Shown here: positions 37,549 through 47,156 of the stretch, piece by piece
Layout of the letters: every line of letters starts with the position of its first letter
How positions within the stretch are numbered: position 1 is the first letter of the stretch
NCBI RefSeq assembly: GCF_031834595.1
Contig: NZ_CP115541.1
Span: forward strand, 1,957,001-2,021,000
From: Stenotrophomonas oahuensis
Lineage (GTDB): Bacteria; Pseudomonadota; Gammaproteobacteria; Xanthomonadales; Xanthomonadaceae
Direction of reading: 5' to 3'
Length of the DNA stretch: 64,000 bases
Position numbers and translations under genes: made by a program
The notes under the pieces: model-generated
Told to the model about the DNA's origin: nothing
Database searches by the model: none
The model's input: the letters and a program-made list of their open reading frames with translations, nothing else

Positions 37549-38964
37549 TCAAGCGCCGGCCAACGGTCCGAGGTAGCGCTGCCACAGGTGGTTCACCAGC
37601 TGCAGGCGCGGGTCGTACCTGCGCTTGCGCGCCACCAGTTCGGGCCACTGCGGGTAGGCGCGTTGGAACTGGTCCAGCGTCGCATGCGGCCGGTAGGGCA
37701 GGTAGTGGCACCCGCCGCACAGCAAGGCCGCGTCGATCAGTGCACGTGTCCACTCGGCGGCGCGGTCATCCGACCACGGCAGTCTTCGTTGCTTGTGGTA
37801 CAGCACAAAGCAGAACACGTCCTCGCGCGCCCACGACATCACCGCCAACGGATCTGCTGGTGCGTGACGAATCGAAACGTTCAACGCGTTGACCTGATGC
37901 GCCTTCAATATGTTCGCCAGCATTCGCGCGAAGGTGCGGAAGTGGGCAATCGGAATGAAGTACTCCTGCAACAGGTAGGTGGACATGCTGCGCGTGCGCG
38001 GCTCCAGCGCGGCCACGTCCAGGCTGGCCTCAAGATTGCGAAGAACCACCCGGGGCTCGCGCAGGGTCTTCTCCACCACCAGTTGCTCGCGCAGCTGCGC
38101 ACCGCCCGGCAGTTCGGACACCGCCCAGATCAGGTTCTGCTCGGTGCCGTAGTGCGCCCCGACCGGCACCAGCCGCGCCGTATCGGTCAACGCAGCGTCC
38201 GTGCGATACCAGGTCACCGCCAGCGGTGAATTGAAATCCGGCGGCATCAGGTCGGCGTTGTGCATGATTGCGCGTGGATCGGCCAGCACGTGTTCGCCGA
38301 ACCAGTCAACGTAAGCATCCAGCGACATGCGCTGGGTATGCCGGGCCATGGACACATTGTCGACGACGTCCAGCTCCACCTCGGTGATGACCCCCAGCAG
38401 ACCGTAGCCGCCCAGCGCGGCGCGGAACAGGTCGCTGTTGTGAGTGCGCGAGGCCTCCAGCACTTCTCCCGAACGCAGCACGATCTGCAGGGCGCGCACG
38501 CTGCCGGCGATGCTGCCGCTGCCGACGTAACGTCCATGGCAGTTGACCGATACCGAGCCGCCCACGCTGAAGTTGCTGAAGCTCTGCATCACCTTCACTG
38601 CCAGCCCGTGGCGGTCCAGCTGCTCCTGCAGTGCACGCCAGCGCATGCCGGCCTGCACCCGCACCACCTTGCCGGGCACGTCCAGGAACACCAGTTGATT
38701 GCAGGTGCTCATGTCCAACTGCAAAGCCTGCTGAGCACTGGTCTGCCCGCCCATGCTGAAGCGCGCGCCGGCCACGCAGACGGTGCCGGTGTGCCGCTCC
38801 AGCGCGGCGGACACCTCAGCGGTATGGCGGATCGGCACCACCGCGGCCACCTCGGTGGGCTCCAGCTGGCTGATGTCATTCACGGTCGGCGCAGCCTGAC
38901 GCGTGCAGGCGCCCAGCAAGGCCACGCTGCTGCAGCTGGCAATGAAGCGACGTCGAGAGGTCAT
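37549..38964 (-). CDS. FAD-binding (PCMH-type) oxidoreductase, Tat/lipoprotein export signal
   Basis: 471 residues. The N-terminus [20 protein letters not shown] combines a twin-arginine-like RRRFI with a lipobox LLGAC, suggesting a folded, lipid-anchored periplasmic enzyme. The FAD domain has [37 protein letters not shown] and [16 protein letters not shown], as in the GlcD / lactone oxidase family. The C-terminal half resembles the cap of that family. The substrate is unknown. It is divergent from the symporter gene at 39090. Confidence 0.82.
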   Translation of the reverse strand: MTSRRRFIASCSSVALLGACTRQAAPTVNDISQLEPTEVAAVVPIRHTAEVSAALERHTGTVCVAGARFSMGGQTSAQQALQLDMSTCNQLVFLDVPGKVVRVQAGMRWRALQEQLDRHGLAVKVMQSFSNFSVGGSVSVNCHGRYVGSGSIAGSVRALQIVLRSGEVLEASRTHNSDLFRAALGGYGLLGVITEVELDVVDNVSMARHTQRMSLDAYVDWFGEHVLADPRAIMHNADLMPPDFNSPLAVTWYRTDAALTDTARLVPVGAHYGTEQNLIWAVSELPGGAQLREQLVVEKTLREPRVVLRNLEASLDVAALEPRTRSMSTYLLQEYFIPIAHFRTFARMLANILKAHQVNALNVSIRHAPADPLAVMSWAREDVFCFVLYHKQRRLPWSDDRAAEWTRALIDAALLCGGCHYLPYRPHATLDQFQRAYPQWPELVARKRRYDPRLQLVNHLWQRYLGPLAGA

Positions 38965-39089
38965 CAGCCTTCCTGGCAATGCGAGGTCAGACCGATTGTG
39001 CCTGTTCAGCGGGCCAAGCGCGACGCGCGGCCTGCACGCGGCGGCAATTGCAGGCACCATACGGTTCCTGCTTCGTACGTGATCCCTGC

Positions 39090-40301
39090 ATGACTGTCGT
39101 ACCTGCCTTCCTTCGCCGTACTTCCCTTGTCACCCGCATCGTCATCGGCCTGCTGCTGGGCATCGTGATTGGCGTGGCACATCCGCCCACCGCGCTGGCG
39201 CTCGGTCTGCTGGGGGAAGTCTTCATCAGCGCCCTGAAGGCGGTCGCGCCGGTGCTCGTGCTGGTTCTGGTGGTGGCCTCCATTGCCGGTCATCGCGGTG
39301 GCGGCACCCACATGCGGCCGGTGCTGATGCTGTATCTGCTGGCCACCGTGGCCGCCTCGCTGGTCGGCGTCGCCGCCAGCTTCCTGTTCCCGACCACGCT
39401 GGTACTCAAGGCGGCCGGAACTGCCGCGCAGGCCGCGCCCAGCGGCATCGGCTCGGTGCTGCACACGCTGCTGCTGCAGATCGTGGACAACCCGGTCAAC
39501 GCGCTGGTCAAGGCCAACTACATCGGCGTATTGGCCTGGGGCGTGGGCCTGGGGCTGGCATTGCGCCACGCCGGCGAGGCCACCCGCGCCATGCTGGCCG
39601 ATGTCTCTGCTGCCTTTACCCGCGTCGTGCAGTGGGTGATCGTTCTGGCCCCGATCGGCGTGTTCGGCATCGTTGCCTCGACCATTGCAGGGTCCGGCCT
39701 CGGCGCGCTGGCCGACTACGCGCGCCTGCTGGCGGTGCTGCTGGGGGCCATGCTGGCGGTGGCGCTGCTGGCCAACCCGCTGATCGTGTTCCTCGTGACC
39801 CGTCGCAATCCCTATCCGCTGGTGCTGACCTGCCTGCGCGAAAGCGGCATTACTGCATTCTTCACCCGCTCCTCGGCCGCAAACATCCCGGTCAATCTCG
39901 CCCTGTGCAAGCGTCTGGGTCTGCATGAGGGTACCTATTCGGTGGCCATTCCGCTGGGGGCCACGATCAACATGGCCGGCGCGGCAATCACCATCTCGGT
40001 GCTCACCCTGGCGGCGGTGCATACGCTGGGTATCCAGGTCGACCTGCCCACCGCGTTGCTGCTGAGCGTGGTGGCGGCCATCGGAGCCTGCGGGGCCTCC
40101 GGCGTGCCGGGCGGCTCGCTGCTGCTGGTGCCGCTGGCCTGTGGCCTGTTCGGTATCGAGGACAGCGTGGCCATGCAGGTGGTGGCGGTCGGCTTCGTGG
40201 TCGGCGTGGTCCAGGATTCGGCGGAAACCGCGCTGAACTCGTCGTCCGACGTCGTGTTTACCGCTGCGGCCTGCGCCCGCGCGGAGCGCCTGGCGCGCTG
40301 A
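39090..40301 (+). CDS. sstT: Sodium:serine/threonine symporter (SstT-like, DAACS family)
   Basis: 403 residues with about nine membrane segments and two re-entrant loops. Family motifs: [14 protein letters not shown] (the serine-rich hairpin), [20 protein letters not shown] and [19 protein letters not shown], and the C-terminal [18 protein letters not shown], all typical of SstT. It imports L-serine/threonine with Na+. ATG 39090 gives the standard N-terminus. Confidence 0.92.
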   Translation: MTVVPAFLRRTSLVTRIVIGLLLGIVIGVAHPPTALALGLLGEVFISALKAVAPVLVLVLVVASIAGHRGGGTHMRPVLMLYLLATVAASLVGVAASFLFPTTLVLKAAGTAAQAAPSGIGSVLHTLLLQIVDNPVNALVKANYIGVLAWGVGLGLALRHAGEATRAMLADVSAAFTRVVQWVIVLAPIGVFGIVASTIAGSGLGALADYARLLAVLLGAMLAVALLANPLIVFLVTRRNPYPLVLTCLRESGITAFFTRSSAANIPVNLALCKRLGLHEGTYSVAIPLGATINMAGAAITISVLTLAAVHTLGIQVDLPTALLLSVVAAIGACGASGVPGGSLLLVPLACGLFGIEDSVAMQVVAVGFVVGVVQDSAETALNSSSDVVFTAAACARAERLAR

Positions 40302-40318
40302 CGCGGCCATACGCGTGT

Positions 40319-41365
40319 TCAGCCCAGCGCATCGAGCACCTGTTCGATGCGCTGCTGCAGCGAGCCGGTCAGCAGGGTGAACGGCCGCTGCTGCGTGGAG
40401 AGCCATCGCACATAGGCGTCGTGCTGGGCGTGCCGGAATGCGTCGTCGCGACGCGTTCCATCCTGCACAAACGGAAAGTCCGGTGCGCACATGAACAGGT
40501 GCGCATAGGGACGCTCTGCCAGCGCATGTAGCTCAGCCTCGGCCCTGTCGAACATGTCCTGGCAGTAGAGCAGGGTGGTGAGTGGCGTGGTGTCGCACAC
40601 CAGCCATCGATCCGCCGTTGCCGCCAGCGCGTTCTCGCGTTGCACCTGAACCTGTGCGATGTGCAGCAGGTCGTCGTAGTCCAGCGCACCGGCTTTCGCT
40701 TCCCAGTGCTCGCGGCCAAACTCCGCCGCCCAGTGCGTCTTCAGGCGGTGCGCCAGCGCAGTTGCCAGCGTGGTCTTGCCGCTGGATTCCCCGCCGAGCA
40801 GGCCGATGCGGCCAACAAAGTCCGCATACACGCGGGGATCGAGATAGTGGCGCAGGCCATGGGGATCAGCGCGTAGCGCAGTACCCGATACCGGAACATG
40901 GCGTCGATCGAGATCCAGGCAGACATGGGCGACCGGCCAGACCTCTCCCGTTGAGCCACTGAAATGGTGCTGCAACGCAGCCGCGAAGTCATCGCCATAG
41001 TGCTCGCTGGTGAATACCGCATCGACGCGGCAGTCCCACAGCGACGCGCAGACCCACGCCACGAACGTGCGCTGTGATGCGTCATCGTCCCGGTTGTCGG
41101 GCAGTTGGCGTGGCGCAATCCCTCGCTGCGCACACAGGTGTGCCAGCCGTGCCTCATCCAGCACCAGCCGCTCCACCTGCGGATACAGCGCCTGCAGCCA
41201 GGCCTCGCGACGCGCGGCGTCGCAGCCGGGTAGCTCCGGCTGGCTCCAGCTCAGCAGCAGCACCCGGTCGCAGCGCGACAGCGCATGGTCGATCAGGGCC
41301 TGGTGGCCTCGGTGCAGCGGGCTGAACTTGCCAACCACCAGCCCGGTGTTGAAGCGATCCTGCAT
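40319..41365 (-). CDS. NadR-like NMN adenylyltransferase / ribosylnicotinamide kinase
   Basis: 348 residues. The N-terminal adenylyltransferase domain has GLVVGKFSPLHRGHQALID (HIGH-type motif), VFTSEHYGDDFA and PVSGTALRADP; the C-terminal kinase domain has P-loop GGESSGKTTLATAL. There is no N-terminal HTH, so it lacks the repressor function of enteric NadR. It would take nicotinamide riboside to NMN and on to NAD. It is the fourth NAD-biosynthetic enzyme within 11 kb. Confidence 0.88.
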   Translation of the reverse strand: MQDRFNTGLVVGKFSPLHRGHQALIDHALSRCDRVLLLSWSQPELPGCDAARREAWLQALYPQVERLVLDEARLAHLCAQRGIAPRQLPDNRDDDASQRTFVAWVCASLWDCRVDAVFTSEHYGDDFAAALQHHFSGSTGEVWPVAHVCLDLDRRHVPVSGTALRADPHGLRHYLDPRVYADFVGRIGLLGGESSGKTTLATALAHRLKTHWAAEFGREHWEAKAGALDYDDLLHIAQVQVQRENALAATADRWLVCDTTPLTTLLYCQDMFDRAEAELHALAERPYAHLFMCAPDFPFVQDGTRRDDAFRHAQHDAYVRWLSTQQRPFTLLTGSLQQRIEQVLDALG

Positions 41366-41603
41366 GTACGGCGTTCTTCCGTGAAGCGGGGCGGCCAGTC
41401 TACGGGGTCGCCCAGGGACATGGAGGAATCAACTGAACAGCGCGATCCGTGCCCGGAGTCTCAGGCCGTGAGAGACGCTTTCGTCATACTGGGCATATAG
41501 CGTCAAACCCAGCCGCTTGCAGCGCGGCACTGACAGGCAAGTCACACCCATCCAGGGACGGCCACAGGCGCATCCAGGCGTCGCAGGCAGCGGGGGTAGT
41601 GTG

Positions 41604-43487
41604 GTGGCAGACAAGTATTGCGATCTGGTCATGAAAGGCGGCATCACCAGCGGCATCGTGTATCCCAACGCGGTGCTGTCGCTGGCCCGCGAGTACCGGT
41701 TCAAGAACATCGGCGGCACCTCAGCCGGGGCAATTGCCGCAGCGGTGGCCGCGGCCGCCGCGATGGGCGACCGGCGTTGCCGGGCCGGTGAAGCCTTGGG
41801 GCCCAACGCTGGTTTTGCCGGCCTGGCCGACGTCAGCACCCAGCTGTCGCGGCGAGGCTTCATCTACAGCCTGTTCCAGCCCGTGTATGGCGCACGTACC
41901 GCTTATCGCCTGCTGGTGATGTTGACCGGCAAGGCCGGCGTGCCGCGCAAGGTGCTGTGCCTGCTGGCGGCGGTGTTCGCGATTGCGCCGCTGGAGCTGC
42001 TGGCCGCGCTGGTGGGGCTGCTTGGCATTGGCTGGCTGGCCGGTGGCATGGCCGGCGTGTGGGCGACGCTGCTGCCATCGCTGTTGTGTGCGTACGGTGC
42101 GGGCGTGCTGGCCTCGGCGCTACGTGTGGCGCGGGTGGCTCGCCGCAATCTGCTGGGGCTTTGTTCCGGTGCCACGCAAGCCGATGCCAGTGCACCGGCA
42201 CTGACCGACTGGCTGCACACCCAGCTGCAGGCGTTGTCGGGCAAACCGCTCGAGCAGCCGCTTACCTTTGCCGACCTGCACAACGCGCCGCGCTACGTGG
42301 GTGAGCCGGTCGGCGCACATGCGGTCAGTCTGCAGATGATCACCACCTGCGTGTCGCACACCGAACCGCGCACGCTGCCGTTCACCGCCTCGCAGTTCTG
42401 GTTCCGGCGCGAGGAGTTTGAACGGCTGTTCCCGGCCAGTGTGGTGCATTGGTTGGTGGAGCGAGCAGGCACGCCGCAGTCCGTCGACGGTGTCGACTAC
42501 TACCGGCTGCCGGAAGGCGAACACCTGCCGGTCCTGGTCGCCACGCGCATGAGCCTGAGCTTCCCGCTGCTGATCAGTGCGGTGCCGCTGCATGAGCCTG
42601 CGCGCCGCGAGCGCCGCTGCGATCCGGTGGAAGACCCGGCCCCACCGCGTGACAACACCAATGTCGCCGACAGCATGGAGGGACTCACCAGCGGCGGTCA
42701 CAGCTGTGGTCCGGTGATTACCGCATTCCGGGTGTGCTGGTTCTCCGATGGTGGCATCAGCAGCAACTTCCCCATCCACCTGTTCGACGCCGCGCTGCCG
42801 CGCTGGCCGACCTTCGGCATCAACCTTGTCTACCCGCGTCATGCCGAGCCGGAGCGTCTGTCGCCGGATTCACCGGATGCGATCAACGCCGCAGTGTTCC
42901 TGCCCACCGAGAACCGCCATGGCTGGCAGCGCAGCTACCACGCCATCGCGCGGCCGCTGGCGGCGGCGGAGATGAGCGGCTTCCTGTTCTCCATCGTTTC
43001 CACCATGCAGAACTGGCGCGACGTGCTGCAGGCGCGTGCGCCCGGTTACCGCGACCGCATCGTGCACGTGTCGTTGCAGGGCGACGAAGGCGGCATGAAT
43101 CTGGACATGCCGCAGGCCGTGCTCAGCCGCATCGCGGCCAAGGGCAGTGTGGCGGGTGAACGTTTCTGCGATTTCTCGTTCGCCAATCACTACTGGATCC
43201 GCTGGCGCAACCTGGCCTCGGCCTATCAGCGCTATACGTTGGAGATCGCACGCACCGATGATCCACTGCAGCGCGTGGCGGCGTGGGCACCGGCGTATGA
43301 GACGGTGGCCATCGGTGAGCCGTTGGAGCCGTCTTACCGGCTCAGCTCGGAAGAGAAGCGGCGTGAGTCGCAGCAGCTGTGGCGGATGATGGTGGAGCAG
43401 GGTGAGGCGTGGGAAGACCTGGGCCCCGATCTGACCGATGGCGCGCCGCGGCCATTACCGCAGATGAAGGTCACGCCAAGCTATTGA
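41604..43487 (+). CDS. Patatin-like phospholipase with internal membrane segments
   Basis: 627 residues from GTG 41604 (GTG 41601 is equally possible; GGGGG lies at 41592). The patatin core has MKGGITSGIVYPNAVLSLA, the nucleophile elbow GGTSAGAIAA (Ser near 40), and the catalytic Asp in FSDGGISSNFPIH (near 390). Residues about 115-175 hold two or three hydrophobic stretches (AVFAIAPLELLAALVGLLGIGWLAGGM...) inserted between nucleophile and Asp, so the enzyme is probably held on the inner membrane. Expected activity is acyl-ester hydrolysis of lipids. No cyclic-nucleotide synthase neighbour was seen, so an anti-phage role is not supported. Confidence 0.83.
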   Translation: MADKYCDLVMKGGITSGIVYPNAVLSLAREYRFKNIGGTSAGAIAAAVAAAAAMGDRRCRAGEALGPNAGFAGLADVSTQLSRRGFIYSLFQPVYGARTAYRLLVMLTGKAGVPRKVLCLLAAVFAIAPLELLAALVGLLGIGWLAGGMAGVWATLLPSLLCAYGAGVLASALRVARVARRNLLGLCSGATQADASAPALTDWLHTQLQALSGKPLEQPLTFADLHNAPRYVGEPVGAHAVSLQMITTCVSHTEPRTLPFTASQFWFRREEFERLFPASVVHWLVERAGTPQSVDGVDYYRLPEGEHLPVLVATRMSLSFPLLISAVPLHEPARRERRCDPVEDPAPPRDNTNVADSMEGLTSGGHSCGPVITAFRVCWFSDGGISSNFPIHLFDAALPRWPTFGINLVYPRHAEPERLSPDSPDAINAAVFLPTENRHGWQRSYHAIARPLAAAEMSGFLFSIVSTMQNWRDVLQARAPGYRDRIVHVSLQGDEGGMNLDMPQAVLSRIAAKGSVAGERFCDFSFANHYWIRWRNLASAYQRYTLEIARTDDPLQRVAAWAPAYETVAIGEPLEPSYRLSSEEKRRESQQLWRMMVEQGEAWEDLGPDLTDGAPRPLPQMKVTPSY

Positions 43488-43490
43488 CCG

Positions 43491-43579
43491 GTAGGTGCCC
43501 ACCGTTGGTGGGCACGAACAGTGGCGATGCAAGACGCGCGCCGCGTTGCGGCGTCGCACGACCAACGGTCGTGCGCTAC
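43491..43579. repeat. Two SMAG palindromes
   Basis: GTAG-GTGCCCACC-GTT-GGTGGGCAC at 43491-43515, immediately after the patatin stop, and GCACGACC-AAC-GGTCGTGC-GCTAC at 43556-43579. Arranged GTAG ... CTAC, i.e. as an outward-bounded pair. Confidence 0.78.
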
Positions 43580-43655
43580 CGCCATCTCTCCACCGTTCCG
43601 GCGGCTGCCGGTCGCAGATCAGGGCATACTCCTGCTGTCCAGCTACGGAACCGAG

Positions 43656-44156
43656 ATGAACAACGGTCACCTCCTGCTCATGCTGATTCTTCCCTGCATT
43701 GCGACCGTGTTCCGGGTCGTGATCTTTGTCAGGAAGGGCGGGAAGGTACGTACTTCCCTATGGAACTGCGTTCTGGACCAGTTGAAGGCCGTAAGCTTGT
43801 ACGGCCTGCTCGGCTCGCCTCTGGGTGTTCTGCCCTTGGTGGTCATTGGCGTGATCCTTAAGGGCGAGCTGCTCCATCTCTGGATCGTGATTCCTGCCAT
43901 GCTGTTTTCCTTCCTGTTTGGAGCGCTCCCGGCAATGGCAACCGGGGCGGTCATCGGCGCTCTCAAACCCTGGCTTTGGGGATGGGGGGCGCTCGTGGCA
44001 GGCTGTGTTTTCGGCATGCTGCTCACGGCTCAGTGGGTCGTCGCCATCTCCCTTGCCGATGAGTTGAAAGATGTAATGATCTTTGCGCTCGCCGGGGGAT
44101 TCGCCGGTCTGGTGTGCTCGGGAATCCTGTTCCGCAGGTCAGGAACAGCGGTCTAG
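43656..44156 (+). CDS. Unknown inner-membrane protein
   Basis: 166 residues with four to five hydrophobic helices (starting LLLMLILPCIATVFRVVIFV; then YGLLGSPLGVLPLVVIGVIL; WIVIPAMLFSFLFGALPAM; WGALVAGCVFGMLL). I do not recognise the family. The stop overlaps the convergent regulator stop by 4 bp. Confidence 0.65.
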   Translation: MNNGHLLLMLILPCIATVFRVVIFVRKGGKVRTSLWNCVLDQLKAVSLYGLLGSPLGVLPLVVIGVILKGELLHLWIVIPAMLFSFLFGALPAMATGAVIGALKPWLWGWGALVAGCVFGMLLTAQWVVAISLADELKDVMIFALAGGFAGLVCSGILFRRSGTAV

Positions 44157-45532
44157 CCGCGCCCCGGCAACTGCGCGAACGCGCGCTGCATGCAGTCCTC
44201 GCGCGGGCACACCCGGCACCCGGGTCCGATCGACACCGAGTTGCCCGGGCTCTGGATATCCAGCCCGCGTGTATAGATCAGCCGTTCGGCATGCTGCAGG
44301 TCACAGCCCAGCGCCACTGCAAAGGTCTTGCGCGGCTGCCCATGCCCGATCGGGCCGCTGCTGACCTGACGCGCCAGCCAGAAATGGCGACGGCCATCGG
44401 GCATGCGTGCCGTCTGGGTCAGCACCCGCCCGGGCTGGTTGAAGGCTTCGTACACGATCCACAGCGGACACGAGCCGCCCACCTGCGAGAAGTGGAAGTC
44501 GGTCGCCGAATGCCGCTTGGATACGTTGCCGGCGCGATCCACGCGAATGAAAAAGAACGGCAACCCTGGCGCACTGCGCCGTGCCAGCGTGCTCAGCCGA
44601 TGGCACACCGCCTCGAAGCCCACGCCGAACCGGTGTGCCAGCAGGTCGATGTCATACGCACTCTGTTCTGCCGCGCGCAGGAACTGTGCATACGGCATCA
44701 CCAGCGCGCCGGCGAAGTAATTGCTCATGCCGATCCGCGCCTGCGCAATCTGCTCCGGCTCGCGGAAGCCCGCACGTGCGATCACCGCGTCGATCTGCGC
44801 GGCATAGCCCAGCAGCCCTAGTTCGGCCGCCATCTGGAACGCCTGCTGGCCCGGCTCCAGGTAATCCGGCAGCCACAGCGTGCGGCTGCCGCCGTCATAC
44901 ACCCGCTTCTCGCGCCCGGCCTGCAGCGGAGCCACTTCCACCAGCACGCCATGACGGTCGGCCAGCAGCTGGCGCAGGCGCGGCGCGACGTGCCCGGCCA
45001 CCAGCCCCCATTCGGCGAACAGCTGCTCGGCCAGGTCGTCCAGCTCGGGAATGTGGTTGTGCATGCGGTTGAAGAAATCACGCACCTGGTCACCGGCCGG
45101 CAGCGCCTGCCCGGCCTGCGGGTCGCCCAGCTGGAACTCCAGTGCCGCCGCGTGCTCGCGAAGCAGCAGGTGGCGGCGGTGCAGGTCGAGCAGGGCATGG
45201 CTGATCTGCGGCAGGTTGCCGGCCATCGCGCGCAGTTCGGTGCTGCTGACGTTGTCCAGGCCGAGGTCGCGCAGGGTCTGCCCCAGTGCCTCCTGCAGCG
45301 CCGCCGGCTCGTCGTCCTCGAACAACGCGCCGAGGTCGCCCAGTACCTCACCCAGCTTCTGCTGCACCGCCGGGGTCAGCGGGCGCTTGTTGCGCTCGAT
45401 CTGGTTCAGGTAGCTGGCCGACAGCCCCAGCGCCCGGGCCAGGTCGGCCTGGCTGAAGCCGCGCTGCTCGCGCAGCTTGAGCAGGCGCAGGCCGATCTGG
45501 CGGAGGGGAGGCTGGCTATTCACAAAATTCAC
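44153..45532 (-). CDS. XRE/IrrE short-chain fatty acyl-responsive regulator (ScfR/RamB/PrpR-like)
   Basis: 459 residues from GTG 45532 (GTG 45523 also possible). XRE HTH at about 12-65 (LLKLREQRGFSQADLARALGLSASYLNQIERNKRPLTP), an IrrE/ImmA-like middle domain without an obvious HExxH zinc motif (AAELGLLGYAAQID in its place), and a C-terminal sensor region with a cysteine cluster CRVCPREDC. Mycobacterial PrpR and RamB have the same layout, and PrpR binds an Fe-S cluster there. It is divergent from the valine-degradation operon, whose end product is propionyl-CoA, which fits acyl-CoA sensing. Confidence 0.85.
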   Translation of the reverse strand: MNFVNSQPPLRQIGLRLLKLREQRGFSQADLARALGLSASYLNQIERNKRPLTPAVQQKLGEVLGDLGALFEDDEPAALQEALGQTLRDLGLDNVSSTELRAMAGNLPQISHALLDLHRRHLLLREHAAALEFQLGDPQAGQALPAGDQVRDFFNRMHNHIPELDDLAEQLFAEWGLVAGHVAPRLRQLLADRHGVLVEVAPLQAGREKRVYDGGSRTLWLPDYLEPGQQAFQMAAELGLLGYAAQIDAVIARAGFREPEQIAQARIGMSNYFAGALVMPYAQFLRAAEQSAYDIDLLAHRFGVGFEAVCHRLSTLARRSAPGLPFFFIRVDRAGNVSKRHSATDFHFSQVGGSCPLWIVYEAFNQPGRVLTQTARMPDGRRHFWLARQVSSGPIGHGQPRKTFAVALGCDLQHAERLIYTRGLDIQSPGNSVSIGPGCRVCPREDCMQRAFAQLPGRG

Positions 45533-45600
45533 AAGAATCGTAGCGGGCGTTGGCCAGATTAAGCGCAGACAGCCCGGAAATCGAGTGTTGGCCTGTGAAT
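45518..45600. promoter_or_regulatory. Candidate regulator boxes between the ScfR-type gene and mmsA
   Basis: Direct repeats ATTCACAA at 45518 and 45527 (9 bp apart), and the inverse TGTGAAT at 45594-45600, 36 bp before mmsA. The left pair overlaps the regulator's own GTG start region, so autoregulation is possible. Function is inferred from position. Confidence 0.4.
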
Positions 45601-45636
45601 AATGCCAATCACCTTTTCGCACCCGCCGGGATTGTC

Positions 45637-47142
45637 ATGACTGTTGCAGCGCCCCGTATCCGCATGTTGATCGACGGCCAGTTCGTCGAGTCGGCCAGCT
45701 CCAACTGGCAGAACGTGGTCAATCCGGCCACCCAGGACGTCCTGGCGCAGGTGCCGTTCGCCACCGTGAGCGAAGTGGACGCGGCCGTCGCTGCCGCCAA
45801 GGAAGCCTTCAAGACCTGGCGCAAGACCCCGATCGGCACCCGCGCCCGCATCTTCCTGAAGTACCAGCAGCTGATCCGCGAGCACATGAGCGAGCTGGCC
45901 CACATCCTCAGCGCCGAACAGGGCAAGACCCTGCCCGACGCGGAAGGTGATGTGTTCCGCGGCCTGGAAGTGGTCGAGCACGCCGCCGCCATCGGCAACC
46001 TGCAGCTGGGCGAGCTGGCCAACAATGTCGCCAACGGCGTGGACACCTACACCCTGCTGCAGCCGCTGGGCGTGTGCGCCGGCATCACCCCGTTCAACTT
46101 CCCGGCGATGATTCCGCTGTGGATGTTCCCGATGGCCATCGCCACCGGCAACACCTTCATCCTGAAGCCGTCCGAACAGGACCCGATGGTCACCATGCGC
46201 CTGGTCGAACTGGCGCTGGAAGCCGGCATTCCCAAGGGCGTGCTCAACGTCGTGCACGGTGGCGAAGAAGTGGTCAACGCGATCTGCGACCACCCGGACA
46301 TCAAGGCCGTCTCGTTCGTCGGTTCCACCCGTGTCGGCACCCACGTGTACAACCGCGCCTCGCTGGCCGGCAAGCGCGTGCAGTGCATGATGGGCGCGAA
46401 GAACCACGCCGTGGTGCTGCCGGACGCGAACAAGGAACAGAGCCTCAATGCCATGGTCGGTGCCGCCTTCGGTGCCGCCGGCCAGCGCTGCATGGCCGCC
46501 TCCACCCTGGTGCTGGTCGGTGAGGCCCGCGAGTGGGTGCCGGATCTGGTCGCCAAGGCCAAGACCCTGAAGGTCAGCGGCGGCACCGTCGCCGGCACCG
46601 ATGTGGGTCCGGTGATTTCCTGCGCCGCCCGCGAGCGCGTGGAAGGGTTGATCGCCTCCGGCGTGGAGCAGGGCGCGAAGCTGGTGCTGGACGGCCGCAA
46701 CCCGCAGGTCGATGGCTTCGAGAAGGGCAACTTCGTCGGCCCCACCATCTTCTCTGGCGTGAAGCCGGGCATGCGCATCTATGACGAGGAAATCTTCGGG
46801 CCGGTGCTGGTCATCCTCGAAGTGGACACGCTGGAAGATGCCATCGAGCTGATCAACGCCAATCCGAACGGCAACGGCACCGCCGTGTTCACCCAGTCTG
46901 GTGCGGCCGCGCGCAAGTTCCAGGAAGACATCGACGTCGGCCAGGTTGGTATCAACGTGCCGATCCCGGTGCCGGTGCCGCTGTTCTCGTTCACCGGTTC
47001 GCGTGCGTCCAAGCTGGGCGACCTGGGTCCGTATGGCAAGCAGGTGGTGATGTTCTACACCCAGACCAAGACGATCACCTCGCGCTGGTTCGACGACGAG
47101 ACGCTGGGTCATGGCGTCAACACCACGATCAGCCTGAAGTAA
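45637..47142 (+). CDS. mmsA: Methylmalonate-semialdehyde dehydrogenase (CoA-acylating)
   Basis: 501 residues. Aldehyde dehydrogenase fold with [44 protein letters not shown] and the catalytic Cys in [12 protein letters not shown], all typical of MMSDH. It converts methylmalonate or malonate semialdehyde plus CoA to propionyl-CoA or acetyl-CoA. First gene of a five-gene valine operon. ATG 45637 gives the standard N-terminus. Confidence 0.94.
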   Translation: MTVAAPRIRMLIDGQFVESASSNWQNVVNPATQDVLAQVPFATVSEVDAAVAAAKEAFKTWRKTPIGTRARIFLKYQQLIREHMSELAHILSAEQGKTLPDAEGDVFRGLEVVEHAAAIGNLQLGELANNVANGVDTYTLLQPLGVCAGITPFNFPAMIPLWMFPMAIATGNTFILKPSEQDPMVTMRLVELALEAGIPKGVLNVVHGGEEVVNAICDHPDIKAVSFVGSTRVGTHVYNRASLAGKRVQCMMGAKNHAVVLPDANKEQSLNAMVGAAFGAAGQRCMAASTLVLVGEAREWVPDLVAKAKTLKVSGGTVAGTDVGPVISCAARERVEGLIASGVEQGAKLVLDGRNPQVDGFEKGNFVGPTIFSGVKPGMRIYDEEIFGPVLVILEVDTLEDAIELINANPNGNGTAVFTQSGAAARKFQEDIDVGQVGINVPIPVPVPLFSFTGSRASKLGDLGPYGKQVVMFYTQTKTITSRWFDDETLGHGVNTTISLK

Positions 47143-47156
47143 GCAGGAGTTTCACC

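Noticed and set aside
41604..43487. Patatin as a CBASS anti-phage effector (CapV)
   Set aside because: No CD-NTase or other CBASS gene is adjacent; neighbours are NAD metabolism and a membrane protein.
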